From Candidatus Eisenbacteria bacterium (lineage in GTDB: Bacteria > Eisenbacteria > RBG-16-71-46 > CAIMUX01 > JAHJDP01), in NCBI GenBank assembly GCA_018831195.1, contig JAHJDP010000022.1:1-38129 (forward strand): a stretch of DNA of 38,129 nt, read 5' to 3'. The stretch's first letter is position 1; every line of letters begins with the position of its first letter. Shown here piece after piece: positions 18,331-31,708 of this stretch. The notes below the pieces were generated by a model that searched no databases, was not told the origin of the DNA, and saw nothing but the letters and a program-made list of their open reading frames with translations. The translations under genes and the position numbers were made by a program.

Positions 18331-20313
18331 CTACCGCCCTCCGCGCATCTTCTCATAGATCATGTTCAGGGCATTCCCCGCCGGCTTGGAGAACCGTCCC
18401 TTCGGATCGGCATTGAGGTAGGTTTCAAACTCCTGCGCCGCCGCCTGCAGCTGCCCCCGGGAATGGTAGAGTGTTCCCGCCACAAAATGGATGGCGGGGA
18501 ACTTGGGATCGAGCCGGCGGGCGCGATCCAGAAACCGTTCCGCATCATCCGGGCGGCCCAGAGCAAGACTTAGAAGCGCCAGATCACTCTCGACAAAGAC
18601 CATCGGCCACCAGTAATCCCGCGCGATACTGAGTTCACGCAGCGCCTCCTGCCCAAGCCTTTGACCGCGGTACTGATCGGCCAGAACAAAATGCCGGGTT
18701 CCAAAATCGTATAACCTTCCTTCGGGTTCCAGAGGGATCGATTTAAAGACCTCCTGCTCAGTAGGATTCATATATGACACCAGCATCTCGATGCGCTTTT
18801 GTATAAACTCGCGGGTTTCGGCGTTGTCATAACATTCCGTAAACGGCCATTTGGCCAGCTTGTATTTTTCGGTGAGATCCAATCCGGCGGCGACATCGAG
18901 GTTTGACATTCCAACGCGCCCGAGATATTCCCTGGGGGGTCTGAGCCGGGACATGTCCCACGCTCCGAATGTGGGAGCGATCTCGCTGGTTGAAAGCATC
19001 CGGGCCATCTCTTGAGCCATCCAGGCATGCCCGATCGGATATGGGTGGACATGTTCTGTAAAAAACTCCCGCCCGGGTCCCCCGGGATAGTCTTTATAGA
19101 GCTGCCGCTCGATATCAAGAAAGACCAGCCGGTGTTTCCCTTTTGTATCCCAATGACTCGCTATATCGCGCAGGATTTCATTCTGTTCGCTGCAAGCTCG
19201 AAAATGCACCACATCCAAATCCCGGGCATGAACATAGGCCTGAAATGCGGCCAGGGAATCACCGGCCGCCTCATAGCATCTCCCAAGCCGGAATTGAACT
19301 TCGGCGTATTCAGGATCGATATCGCTGCACGCCTCGAGAAGACAAACGGCTTCACTCCAATTTCCGGCTTCCATCTCACGAAGTCCGCGGGGGTAAATAT
19401 CTTCAAATGTCTCAAGTTTCTCAGCAGCCAGATCATCCGGATGTTTCGAGCCCATCGGGGATTGACCGCGAACATTGCTGATCAGGGTGCAGAGGATGAC
19501 ATCGACCCCTTTCCCGCGGGCTGATTCGAGCATTTCCAGGATGTTCTCGCGATAAAAACGCATCATTCGATCGTGTTTTGTAGTGCCGGCTTGAACAAAA
19601 CGGTCGCGCATGGTCCACATCCCAAAACCCTCTTGGGTGGGATCGTCAGGCTTGCCGCCGCCGCTGATTTTGTACAAGATATCGCGCACCAACATCGATA
19701 GACGGAGATTGCGGAACTTCAGCCAGGCCTTGGCCATATTCCGGCTCGAGAAGGAGCGCTGCACCGGGCTGTCGATCCCATCCGCCCCATAAGCCTCGTT
19801 ATGACCGCAATAGATCAGAATAGCATCGGGATCATATTTCAATGCGTCTTTGTGAATCTGCAAAACATCTAGACTTGAGATGGCAATGACACCGCAATTG
19901 GCGATCTCATAGGTCCTATTTGGAGCGATATCTCGAAGAATTTGGCCCAGCAGATTCGGAAAAGCCGATTGCGTCCCGAAAGGATCACCCAGCGTCGTGG
20001 AAGCGCCGGTTGCAAGAATGCGGATCGTATTGGGTTTCTTTACGACCGGGAACCTTTCGTAAAAACCCGGTTTGACGGCCCACTTTGGAAAGAAGAGCTC
20101 GCTGATATCACGATTGATATAATAATATTCCTCGTCAAATGGCTTTTCTTTCAGAAACAACGCGCGCGGCGGACCGTAATGTATAACACCCAGCACCAGC
20201 TCAACAGCGCCCAACAGCAGAAAGCTGAGGACAATCCCCATCACAATCAGCAACAGCTTGGCGAGACCCGATGTTCGAACAGGGATCTTCTCCGCCTTTT
20301 CCTCAGGGCTCAT
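18331..20313 (-). CDS. Membrane-anchored SGNH/GDSL hydrolase-like protein with TPRs
   Basis: 660 residues from the ATG at 20313 (a GTG at 20328 with GGAG upstream is an equal alternative). An N-terminal signal anchor (about 18-42, LLLIVMGIVLSFLLLGAVEL) is followed by an SGNH-like domain: ATGASTTLGDP with Ser near 105, IANCGV, YCGHNEAYG with Asn near 172, and a terminal HVHPYPIGH. TPR-like segments lie inside the hydrolase region (about 285-345) and at the C-terminus (about 555-655), an unusual arrangement. Relatives act as acyl esterases on polysaccharides or lipids; this role is inferred. It is monocistronic and converges with the ABC permease gene. Confidence 0.78.
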   Translation of the reverse strand: MSPEEKAEKIPVRTSGLAKLLLIVMGIVLSFLLLGAVELVLGVIHYGPPRALFLKEKPFDEEYYYINRDISELFFPKWAVKPGFYERFPVVKKPNTIRILATGASTTLGDPFGTQSAFPNLLGQILRDIAPNRTYEIANCGVIAISSLDVLQIHKDALKYDPDAILIYCGHNEAYGADGIDSPVQRSFSSRNMAKAWLKFRNLRLSMLVRDILYKISGGGKPDDPTQEGFGMWTMRDRFVQAGTTKHDRMMRFYRENILEMLESARGKGVDVILCTLISNVRGQSPMGSKHPDDLAAEKLETFEDIYPRGLREMEAGNWSEAVCLLEACSDIDPEYAEVQFRLGRCYEAAGDSLAAFQAYVHARDLDVVHFRACSEQNEILRDIASHWDTKGKHRLVFLDIERQLYKDYPGGPGREFFTEHVHPYPIGHAWMAQEMARMLSTSEIAPTFGAWDMSRLRPPREYLGRVGMSNLDVAAGLDLTEKYKLAKWPFTECYDNAETREFIQKRIEMLVSYMNPTEQEVFKSIPLEPEGRLYDFGTRHFVLADQYRGQRLGQEALRELSIARDYWWPMVFVESDLALLSLALGRPDDAERFLDRARRLDPKFPAIHFVAGTLYHSRGQLQAAAQEFETYLNADPKGRFSKPAGNALNMIYEKMRGGR

Positions 20314-20480
20314 ACAATTAGTCCCCACCCCATCTCCGGCAGATCCGACAATCTTAACATGAACTCATACAATCAATACCATGGACCATAGGGATGAGCA
20401 AGGGGGGATGGTCCCATCCCCGGCATGGGTTTCGTTTCCCCGCCGGCCCGCAGGCTCATGACAATCGAACGAGTCAGCAG

Positions 20481-21470
20481 CTAAACATGATTCCGCAGCA
20501 TCAGCTCTTTTGGATGGGGTTCCAGGTAGGTCTGTCCTTGAAGATAGGTCACATTTTGGACCCGTACATGATGCCGGACCAAAGTGACCGGTACGAGAAG
20601 CGGCGTCAGTCCGGCGCGATAATCTTCAAAAACAGATCTGAGTTCCGCTTTGTCTTCCGTCGAAAGTGTCCTCTTAAAATAGCCCGCCATATGTTGAAGG
20701 ACATTATGGTGGCGACCCTTGGTCGCCTTCTTCTCGAGGGCCTTCATAAAAGTTGTTTGGTAACCCTCCAGCACCTCCCGCCGCGGGAGGCTTTTCGCCC
20801 CGGCGACAAGGGCGCCGAGTTTTCTGTAGCTCTCGGGGTCATGGGCCATGAGAAGCAGCTTCTCCGCTGTATGAAAACGGACGAGGTCGCCGATGCTCCA
20901 CTGCCCCTCAAACAAGGTCATCATCCTTCGGTAGGCAAAGATGCGCTCGACAAAATTCTCGCGCAGCGGAGCATCGCGCAGCCGCCCCTCTTCCTCGATC
21001 GGCAGCAGCGGGAAAGCTTCAAGCAGAGCCTCGGCAAAAAAGCCCACGCCGTTTTTCGACGGCCTGCCGTTTGGATCGTAGAGCTTAACCCGCTCCATCC
21101 CGCAAGTCGGCGAGTCCTTTTTTAGGATATATCCCAAAAGGCTGTGTTTCTTCAGCTCTTTAACTTTCTCCTTTGCGTATTTCCGCATCTTGATCGTGTG
21201 ATCCAATCCACTTTTCGGAGCCAGAAATCGAATCTCATTCCCATCGCGGACCAAGCGCAAGGATTCTCTCGGCGTTCCCAATCCGATATCGACCTCCGGG
21301 CAAATGGGAAGGAATTGCACGAAGGGTCCCAGGATATCCGTTATATAGCGATCATGTTTGTGCCCGCCGTCGAAGCGGACCTTTTCCCCCAGCAGGCAGG
21401 ATGAAATCCCGATCAGGATTTCACCACCAGGTCCGCTTGAGACATTATTATCCCTGGTTTCCTTATTCAT
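20481..21470 (-). CDS. DUF523-DUF1722 (YbgA/TudS-like) protein
   Basis: 329 residues. The DUF523 half starts with GISSCLLGEKVRFDGGHKHD and continues with ICPEVDIGLGTPRE and SPTCGMERVKLY. The conserved cysteines in these three motifs match those that hold a [4Fe-4S] cluster in the thiouracil desulfidase TudS. The DUF1722 half (about 185-310) has FHTAEKLLLMAHDP, then HHNVLQHMAGYFK. The E. coli relative YbgA sits beside photolyase and is of uncertain role. The ATG overlaps the stop of the upstream SDR gene by four bases (ATGA), so the two are coupled, a neighbourhood also known in other bacteria. Confidence 0.85.
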   Translation of the reverse strand: MNKETRDNNVSSGPGGEILIGISSCLLGEKVRFDGGHKHDRYITDILGPFVQFLPICPEVDIGLGTPRESLRLVRDGNEIRFLAPKSGLDHTIKMRKYAKEKVKELKKHSLLGYILKKDSPTCGMERVKLYDPNGRPSKNGVGFFAEALLEAFPLLPIEEEGRLRDAPLRENFVERIFAYRRMMTLFEGQWSIGDLVRFHTAEKLLLMAHDPESYRKLGALVAGAKSLPRREVLEGYQTTFMKALEKKATKGRHHNVLQHMAGYFKRTLSTEDKAELRSVFEDYRAGLTPLLVPVTLVRHHVRVQNVTYLQGQTYLEPHPKELMLRNHV

Positions 21471-22927
21471 TCTTTCAGCCTTTGCTTCTGCGCTTCTTTA
21501 ACAATCCCCCTCAGCATGCCTCTAAAGACAAGCTGATGCACTGGATAGAGGGAATACCAATATAGCAAGCCGGCCAATCCCACGGGATCAAAGAGGGCCG
21601 TTTGCCGGATCCGGCTGCCATGCGGGACCGGCTCCACCTCGAATTGCAGCCAAGCTCTGCCGGGAACCTTCATCTCCGCCGCCAGCCTCAGGAGGCGAGG
21701 AGGATCGCACGCTTCCACCCTCCAGAAATCCACCGTGTCACCGGGGATGAGATCCCTGCTGTCCCTCCGGCCCCGTCGAATGCCGACGCCCCCGGCGAGA
21801 AGATCCAAAAATCCGCGGATCCGCCAAAGCCAGTCGGCGGCATACCAGCCACGATCTCCCCCGATACACATGATCGGTTCGAACGCCGCATGCGGTTTCA
21901 CATTAACGTCATAAGATCTTGAATCAATAAGACGATTGCCGAATTTCATTGCGCCGGCTTTTATTTCCTCTCCCTTGGAGGAGAAGGCGTCAGACCAGCG
22001 CGTCAGGGCAAAACGATGATCTTCATTGTGCAATGCCCGCTCAAGAGAAACTCTCAAATTTTTCGGGCGGATGGGAAAAACCTCGAGTGCGTCGGGATTT
22101 CTAACGACGGTCTCATTGCGGAGGCTGTCCACCAGTTTGCGGCCGATCCGCGCGTACAATGGCGTCACCAGACCCAGCCAGAGGCCGCTGAGTCGGGGTG
22201 TGAGGACAGGAACGGGTATAATCCAGCGGCGCAAACCCCGCAACGACGCATATTCACGGATAATATCCGCGTAGGTCGCGCGCTCGGGACCGCCGATTTC
22301 AAAAATCCGGCTTTCTTTGAGTTCTATTTCGCAAGCCTGGATGAGGTAGTCAAGGACATCCTCGATTCCGATCGGCTGGGCTTTTTGTAAAACCCATCGC
22401 GGCGTCGTCATCAGAGGAAGCCGTTCGGTCAGCGCCCGAATCATTTCGAAAGAGAGGCTTCCTGAACCAATGATGATCGATGCTCTAAATTCAATCGTAG
22501 GAACCCCTGAACATCGAAGGATTTCGCCCACTTCCTGCCGGCTGGCGAGATGATGAGACAAAGCACCGGGTTCACCCAATCCGCCAAGATAGACAATCCG
22601 CTTGATCCCGGCATCTGCCGCGGCTTCAGCGAAGTTCTCCGCCCCCCGGCGATCATTCTCTTCAAATCCCCCAGCCGAACCCATCGAGTGGATAAGATAA
22701 TAGGCGGTATCGATACCCTGGAGTGCGCTCTCCAGGGAATCGGCTTCGAGAACATCCCCACCGATGACTTCCGTCTTCGGACCGGCGCGATGGCGCAGAA
22801 ATTCCGGGCGCCGGGCGAGACAGCGCACCATCATCCCTCGCTCTTCAAACATATGCAGAAGGCGTCCACCGATATATCCGGTGGCGCCGGTAAGAAGGAC
22901 CTTCTTCTCTCCAGCTGCTGCCGTCAT
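21467..22927 (-). CDS. NAD(P)-binding SDR family protein with DUF2867 domain
   Basis: 486 residues. The extended-SDR/NmrA-like Rossmann fold opens with VLLTGATGYIGGRL and continues with GGDVLEADSLESAL, YLIHSMG and IVYLGGLGEPG. Near the usual YxxxK position it has SHHLASRQEVGEIL, so classical dehydrogenase chemistry is doubtful. The C-terminal half (about 335-480) is a DUF2867-type START-like domain. The gene is coupled to DUF523-DUF1722 downstream. Its ATG follows GGGGGAAG, and a TATAAT on the minus strand at 22951-22956 may be its -10 element, though no good -35 is seen. Confidence 0.82.
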   Translation of the reverse strand: MTAAAGEKKVLLTGATGYIGGRLLHMFEERGMMVRCLARRPEFLRHRAGPKTEVIGGDVLEADSLESALQGIDTAYYLIHSMGSAGGFEENDRRGAENFAEAAADAGIKRIVYLGGLGEPGALSHHLASRQEVGEILRCSGVPTIEFRASIIIGSGSLSFEMIRALTERLPLMTTPRWVLQKAQPIGIEDVLDYLIQACEIELKESRIFEIGGPERATYADIIREYASLRGLRRWIIPVPVLTPRLSGLWLGLVTPLYARIGRKLVDSLRNETVVRNPDALEVFPIRPKNLRVSLERALHNEDHRFALTRWSDAFSSKGEEIKAGAMKFGNRLIDSRSYDVNVKPHAAFEPIMCIGGDRGWYAADWLWRIRGFLDLLAGGVGIRRGRRDSRDLIPGDTVDFWRVEACDPPRLLRLAAEMKVPGRAWLQFEVEPVPHGSRIRQTALFDPVGLAGLLYWYSLYPVHQLVFRGMLRGIVKEAQKQRLKE

Positions 22928-23179
22928 CCCGAGCTTCCCCCTGGGGATCGATTATATTGAGCGCATTGGGGATAACATCTTTCTCAGAGTTCTTCTGCTG
23001 AGGATACCTATTGGGGCCTCCCGGGCAAAGAAAATACTAACTTCAAGAATGACAACAAGTTGACGCCCTACATAGAAACCACTTCGCATCATTCGGGATT
23101 TCTGTCACAATACGCTCCGTGAAGGGTCCCCCCGGGGTGGGGCCGCTGGGTGAGGCGCAATTCAAGAGTAGGGGGTTTT

Positions 23180-24022
23180 ATGAGGGGACTGTCCCGGTTA
23201 CTTCCCATTGCCGTATTTTTAACACTCCTTCCCTCCATCGCACATGCCGGTGTCTTCAATTCGGAACGCATCAACGCCCTTGTCGTCTTTGTTGTTTTCT
23301 GCGTCTTTGTCCTCTCCTTCATTCAGCTCGCCAAGTCGGGCCGCACTCTTTTTATCCGGCGGATCTCGGGCCTAAACGCCATTGACGAAGCGGTCGGCCG
23401 CGCGACCGAGCTCGGCAAGAAGGTCCTCTACATACCCGGGATCATGTCCATCGATGAGAACCAGACCATCGCCAGTCTCGCCGTTCTGCGGCATGTCGCC
23501 AAGATAACAGCCCGCAATGCCACCGAGCTGGATGTTCCCAATAAAGATCCGCTGACGTTCGCCGCCGCCCGTGAAACGGTGCGGGAGGCCTATATGGAAG
23601 AGGGCCGGCCGGATCTCTTTCGCGAGGACATGGTCAATTACGTCACCTATGACCAATTCGCCTACACAGCAAGTGTTTCGGGGAAGATGGTCCGCGAAAG
23701 GCCTGCCACCAACTTCCTGATCGGCGCCTTCTACGCCGAGTCGCTTCTCCTGGCGGAGACGGGCCAGGCGTCCGGAGCCATGCAGATCGCCGGAACCGCC
23801 GAGGTCGCCCAGCTCCCCTTCTTTGTCGTCACCTGTGATTACACATTGATTGGCGAGGAGCTTTACGCCGCCGGCGCCTATCTCTCCCGTGATCCGGCCC
23901 AGCTGGGATCGATCAAAGGACAAGATTATACAAAAGCATGTCTCATTTTGGCCATCGTCATCGGTACTATTTTGGCTTCTTTTGGTAACCGGTGGCTCTC
24001 GGAGTTTTTCTCTTTCGGATAA
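23180..24022 (+). CDS. DUF6754-like membrane protein (first gene of four-gene membrane operon)
   Basis: 280 residues from the ATG at 23180, which has AGGGGG four bases upstream; the frame is open from a GTG at 23150 without support. An N-terminal signal-like helix (about 4-22, ending AHA) and a second helix (33-50) precede a soluble domain (55-250), with a last helix at 253-270. By the positive-inside rule (RRIS after helix 2) the domain would be cytoplasmic. Conserved-looking motifs are LYIPGIMSIDENQTIASLAV, TFAAARETVREAY and FFVVTCDYTLIGEELYAAG. I read it as DUF6754; no function is known. It shares several collinear motifs with the third protein of this operon. Confidence 0.7.
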   Translation: MRGLSRLLPIAVFLTLLPSIAHAGVFNSERINALVVFVVFCVFVLSFIQLAKSGRTLFIRRISGLNAIDEAVGRATELGKKVLYIPGIMSIDENQTIASLAVLRHVAKITARNATELDVPNKDPLTFAAARETVREAYMEEGRPDLFREDMVNYVTYDQFAYTASVSGKMVRERPATNFLIGAFYAESLLLAETGQASGAMQIAGTAEVAQLPFFVVTCDYTLIGEELYAAGAYLSRDPAQLGSIKGQDYTKACLILAIVIGTILASFGNRWLSEFFSFG

Positions 24023-24113
24023 TCGCACGATCATTGTTGGGCCCCGGCCAAACAGGAAGATCGCACCAGCCGGGGAAAATAATAATATGTTTCGGCTGAA
24101 GGAGGTTTAGCCG

Positions 24114-24812
24114 ATGTTCTGGAAGCTGCACTTGCCACTCATTCTGGTCTTCGTCGTGGGATTGGTTCCCATCGTGACCTTCTTTCTTTCGGATGACGTC
24201 CCCGGCGTAGCCTTTACAAGAGATAAGGTAGAAGGCTGGATGATTATCATCGCCGGATTCGCCTTGCTGCTCGGTGTCATCAACGTGATCCAGGGCAGCG
24301 TCCGGAAGATCGAACGGCGTCAGAAGGGATGGCCTTTTGCCGCATCCCTCTTGACCGGCCTGCTTGTCACCGGAGCTTTCGGCCTCCTCTCGGCTTTCAA
24401 TGTCGGCCCCTTCCAGGGAATCGGCCGGGCGCCCGACGGCAGTTCAACGCCTTTCTATTGGGTGACCATCAACTTTTTCAATCCGCTTCAGGCGGCGATG
24501 TTCAGCCTTCTCGCTTTCTATATCGCTTCGGCCGCCTTCCGCGCCTTCCGCGTTCGGAATGTTGAGGCCTCGATTCTACTCATCGCCGCGATGATCGTTA
24601 TGCTGGGACGGATTCCCTTTGGCGAGTCCATGTTCGCCTGGATTCCCGGCGGTGAGCGATGGCTGCCCAGTCTGACAGAGTGGATTATGAACACACCCAA
24701 CACCGCGGCGCAGAGAGGGATTATTATCGGAGCCGCGCTGGGCGCTGCATCCCTATCTTTAAGGGTGATACTGGGGATCGAGCGCTCTTATCTCGGACAG
24801 TCTCAGGATTAG
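24114..24812 (+). CDS. Six-helix membrane protein of unknown function (operon gene 2)
   Basis: 232 residues. Six membrane helices are predicted by eye at about 4-24, 42-62, 73-95, 121-144, 150-170 and 199-222, with a charged loop KIERRQKG between helices 2 and 3. No family motif is recognised. A perfect AAGGAGGT lies eight bases before the ATG. It starts 91 bases after the DUF6754-like gene ends and 49 bases before the next gene, on the same strand, so it is likely part of the same transcript. It may be the membrane partner of the two soluble-domain proteins. Confidence 0.8.
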   Translation: MFWKLHLPLILVFVVGLVPIVTFFLSDDVPGVAFTRDKVEGWMIIIAGFALLLGVINVIQGSVRKIERRQKGWPFAASLLTGLLVTGAFGLLSAFNVGPFQGIGRAPDGSSTPFYWVTINFFNPLQAAMFSLLAFYIASAAFRAFRVRNVEASILLIAAMIVMLGRIPFGESMFAWIPGGERWLPSLTEWIMNTPNTAAQRGIIIGAALGAASLSLRVILGIERSYLGQSQD

Positions 24813-24860
24813 TCGGGAATCAGATGTAACCTGCGCCGCGGCGCTGGGGAGGAATGAAGG

Positions 24861-25781
24861 GTGAATCTGGACAAATTGACACGTGTTGACCGCCGGATCG
24901 TCTTTTTATTGATCTTTATCGGGACCTTTCTCCCTATCGTCTTCACGATCGGCCTGCCGGTCAGTATAACGCCACCCGTTCGGGATCTTTACGACAAGAT
25001 GGAGAGTCTGAACGAGGGTGACATGATCATGCTCTCCTTTGACTATGGCCCGACAACGGCGCCGGAAAACGCTCCCATGGTTGATGCGGTGCTGCGTCAC
25101 GCTTTTCTGAAGCGTCTCAAGGTCGTTATTATCGCCCTCTTCCCCATCGGCAGTGTGACGATGGCGGAGCAGGAAGTCTCAAAGGTGGCGGGGGAGTATG
25201 AGGCCACCCATATCTATGGCGTTGATTTCGTCAATCTGGGATATAAAGACGGCGGCCAGGCGGTGATGAAGCAGATGGGTGTGAACATCCAGGGTGTTTT
25301 CCCGACCGATGTCAGCGGCACCCCCTTTGATGAGATTCCTATGTTCGAGCCCTACCGGACCTCGGGCGACAGCGTCCTCTCCTACACCGACATGAAACTG
25401 GTCATCTCCGTCGCCACGGGGATTATCGGTGAATGGTGGGCCAATCTGGTGAACGCACAGTTCGGGATTCCGGTCGCCGTCGGTTGTACGGCGGTTTCAG
25501 CGCCCAAGTATTACGCTTACTACAAGGCGGGCCAGATGATCGGTCTCCTTGGAGGACTCAAGGGCGGGTCGGAATATGAAAAACTCCTCATTGATGGTTA
25601 TGGAGATAGATATCCGAAGATGAGGGCCATCTACAACGACCCGAAAGTCTACTCAGCTATCAAAGGGATGGATGTTCAAACGATCGATCATATGATCATC
25701 ATCATCTTCATCCTCTTTGGAAATATCATTTATTTCCTCATGAAGAGGCAGGAAAAGAAGTTAGCACAGACCGGGATGTAG
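24861..25781 (+). CDS. Bitopic membrane protein with Rossmann-like central domain (operon gene 3)
   Basis: 306 residues starting with GTG, with GGAGG eight bases upstream. One helix at each end (about 13-33 and 278-296) frames a domain of about 240 residues. The domain has DMIMLSFDYGPTT, DAVLRHAFLKRLKVVIIALF, IYGVDFVNLGYKDGG, IPVAVGCTAVSAPKYY and GLLGGLKGGSEYEKLL, all with the look of a nucleotide- or ligand-binding alpha/beta fold. The charged ends (RVDRR and KRQEKK) suggest both termini in the cytoplasm and the domain outside. No named family is recognised. AVLRH, a later Cys, a YxAG-type motif and KGxxY are in the same order as in the first operon protein. Confidence 0.75.
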   Translation: MNLDKLTRVDRRIVFLLIFIGTFLPIVFTIGLPVSITPPVRDLYDKMESLNEGDMIMLSFDYGPTTAPENAPMVDAVLRHAFLKRLKVVIIALFPIGSVTMAEQEVSKVAGEYEATHIYGVDFVNLGYKDGGQAVMKQMGVNIQGVFPTDVSGTPFDEIPMFEPYRTSGDSVLSYTDMKLVISVATGIIGEWWANLVNAQFGIPVAVGCTAVSAPKYYAYYKAGQMIGLLGGLKGGSEYEKLLIDGYGDRYPKMRAIYNDPKVYSAIKGMDVQTIDHMIIIIFILFGNIIYFLMKRQEKKLAQTGM

Positions 25782-25809
25782 GAAAAAAGCGAACGGGAGG
25801 ACGAAGCGC

Positions 25810-29931
<4,122 letters not shown>

Positions 29932-29940
<9 letters not shown>

Positions 29941-30522
29941 CGGACTTGCTTTCCCGAAAAGCTCCCGCTCCGCCAATTCACAGATGATATGCCCGGCCAG
30001 AATATGGCCTTCTTGAACTCGCGGGGTCTCATCCGTCGCCACAATGAGGCATTCATCGACCAGATCCTTAAGCTCGCCGCCGGTCTGTCCGGTGAATCCG
30101 AGGGTGATGATCCCCATGCTTTTCGCCGTCTTCACCGCTTCGATCACATTCGGCGAGTTCCCGCTGGTCGAGATCGCCACCGCCACATCACCCGCCGAAC
30201 CGATCCCTTCGATTTGCCGTGAAAAAACCTTCTGAAATCCAAAATCGTTGCCAATCGCCGTGAGACTCGATGTGTTCACGCTCAAGGCGAGCGCGGGAAG
30301 AGAAGGTCTATCGAGATAAAAACGGCCGGCAAGTTCGCACGCCAGATGCTGCGCATCGGCGGCCGATCCGCCGTTGCCGAAGAATAGAACCTTGTTCCCC
30401 TTCCTGAGCCCATCCGCCACAATCTCGGACATCCGTTTAATTATGTCCGCATCCTTGAGGAGGGATTCTTGCACTTTTCTCGCCTGATTGAACCGGGCCT
30501 CAACATCAGATTTTTGAATCAT
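29932..30522 (-). CDS. gmhA: D-sedoheptulose 7-phosphate isomerase
   Basis: 196 residues, the usual GmhA length. A SIS-domain fold with FFGNGGSAADAQHLACEL (the phosphate-binding and catalytic region), ALSVNTSSLTAIGNDF and AISTSGNSPNV. It converts sedoheptulose 7-phosphate into D-glycero-D-manno-heptose 7-phosphate, the first step of heptose-nucleotide synthesis, in the cytoplasm. Its start overlaps the end of the glycosyltransferase gene by 17 bases. It is the last gene of the hddC-hddA-GT4-gmhA operon. The gmhB phosphatase needed after HddA is not in the window. Confidence 0.93.
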
Positions 30523-31708
30523 TCCCCTCTCCCCTGTCAGCGGTGACGGCTTCCGGTCGTACCCCTCGCCCCAGATCCTCTACGGCGGCGGCCATCCGGG
30601 CCCAGGTAAACCGGCTCTTCTCGCTGCGGACGGCGTTTCGCATCGGCGTTTCCAATCCTTCTTGCAGATAGCGGCAGACGGCGTCGGCGACGGCCGCCGG
30701 ATCCTCGGGCGGCACCAGAAATCCGGTTTCGCCATGACGGATCATTTCTCCCAAACCACCGACATCGGTGGCGATCACCGGACATTCCAATTGAAAAGCA
30801 ACTTGTACAATACCAGACTGTGTCGCTGAACGATAGGGCAGGACAACGACACGGGAGGCTGAAACATAGAGCCCCACATCTTCATTCGGGACATACCCGT
30901 CGACCAGAAAAACATCCTTCTGAAGACCCAGCTCCGAAACCAGCTCAAAGGTCTCCTTGCGCCCCGCGTAAAATTCACCGCCGACGATCAATCCGGCCCC
31001 CGTCTCTTTGATGATGCGCGGCATGGCGCGCAGGAGGATATCCAAGCCCTTGTAAGGACGGATAATTCCAAAGAAGAGGATCAACGGACGGTCTTCACCG
31101 GCCAATTCAATCCCGCGCTCGGCCAGACGACGCAGCGCTTCCTCACGGGGAAGCGGCCGGCCGAAATGTTCATAGACCGGATGGGGCACCAAGGCGGCGG
31201 GGGCATCGGCGCGGAAGGACCTCAAATCATCTTCGACGGACCGGGTCATCACGATGAAGGCATCCCCCGAACCGACAAGATAACGGGTCAGGCTGTGATC
31301 CAACAGCCTCCGCTCGTGGGGAATAATGTTATCGCAGATATAGACAATGCGGGCGCCGCTGCCGCGGACCCACCGGGAGATCGTGCCGAAACAGGGCGCG
31401 AAGAAGGGCATCCAGTATTTGTAAAAGACAACATCGGGCTTTATCTCCCGGATACGCCGGGCCGCCCGCCACCATGTCCATGGATTTATCGTATCAATCA
31501 CGATTTCCGCCCCGACGTCCAATCCCTCAGGGGCCGGTCCTTCTTCTTTTTGGGATTTTCCGGGAAAGAGGAGATTCGGGTATTGGCGGCTGAAGGTCAG
31601 AACATGAACCTCATGCCCGCGGGCGCGGAGCGTACGAACCAGGGTGGCGTTGAATTGGGCGATCCCGCCGCGCAGGGGATAGGCCGTGCCGACAAGAACG
31701 AATTTCAT
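30506..31708 (-). CDS. GT4-type glycosyltransferase
   Basis: 400 residues, GT-B fold. The N-terminal glycosyltransferase 4 domain shows GTAYPLRGGIAQFNATLV. The C-terminal domain has LILFFGIIRPYKGLDILL, VFLVDGYVPNEDVGLYV and the SGIVQVAFQLECPVIATDVG nucleotide-sugar-binding region. It is embedded between hddA (four-base ATGA overlap) and gmhA (17-base overlap), so it probably uses the heptose nucleotide made by its neighbours, or extends a glycan containing it. The acceptor is unknown. Confidence 0.85.
   Translation of the reverse strand: MKFVLVGTAYPLRGGIAQFNATLVRTLRARGHEVHVLTFSRQYPNLLFPGKSQKEEGPAPEGLDVGAEIVIDTINPWTWWRAARRIREIKPDVVFYKYWMPFFAPCFGTISRWVRGSGARIVYICDNIIPHERRLLDHSLTRYLVGSGDAFIVMTRSVEDDLRSFRADAPAALVPHPVYEHFGRPLPREEALRRLAERGIELAGEDRPLILFFGIIRPYKGLDILLRAMPRIIKETGAGLIVGGEFYAGRKETFELVSELGLQKDVFLVDGYVPNEDVGLYVSASRVVVLPYRSATQSGIVQVAFQLECPVIATDVGGLGEMIRHGETGFLVPPEDPAAVADAVCRYLQEGLETPMRNAVRSEKSRFTWARMAAAVEDLGRGVRPEAVTADRGEGNDSKI

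Noticed and set aside
20394-21125. Plus-strand frame of 243 codons opposite the DUF523-DUF1722 gene
   Set aside because: The minus-strand gene has clear family motifs and a coupled start; the plus frame has none.
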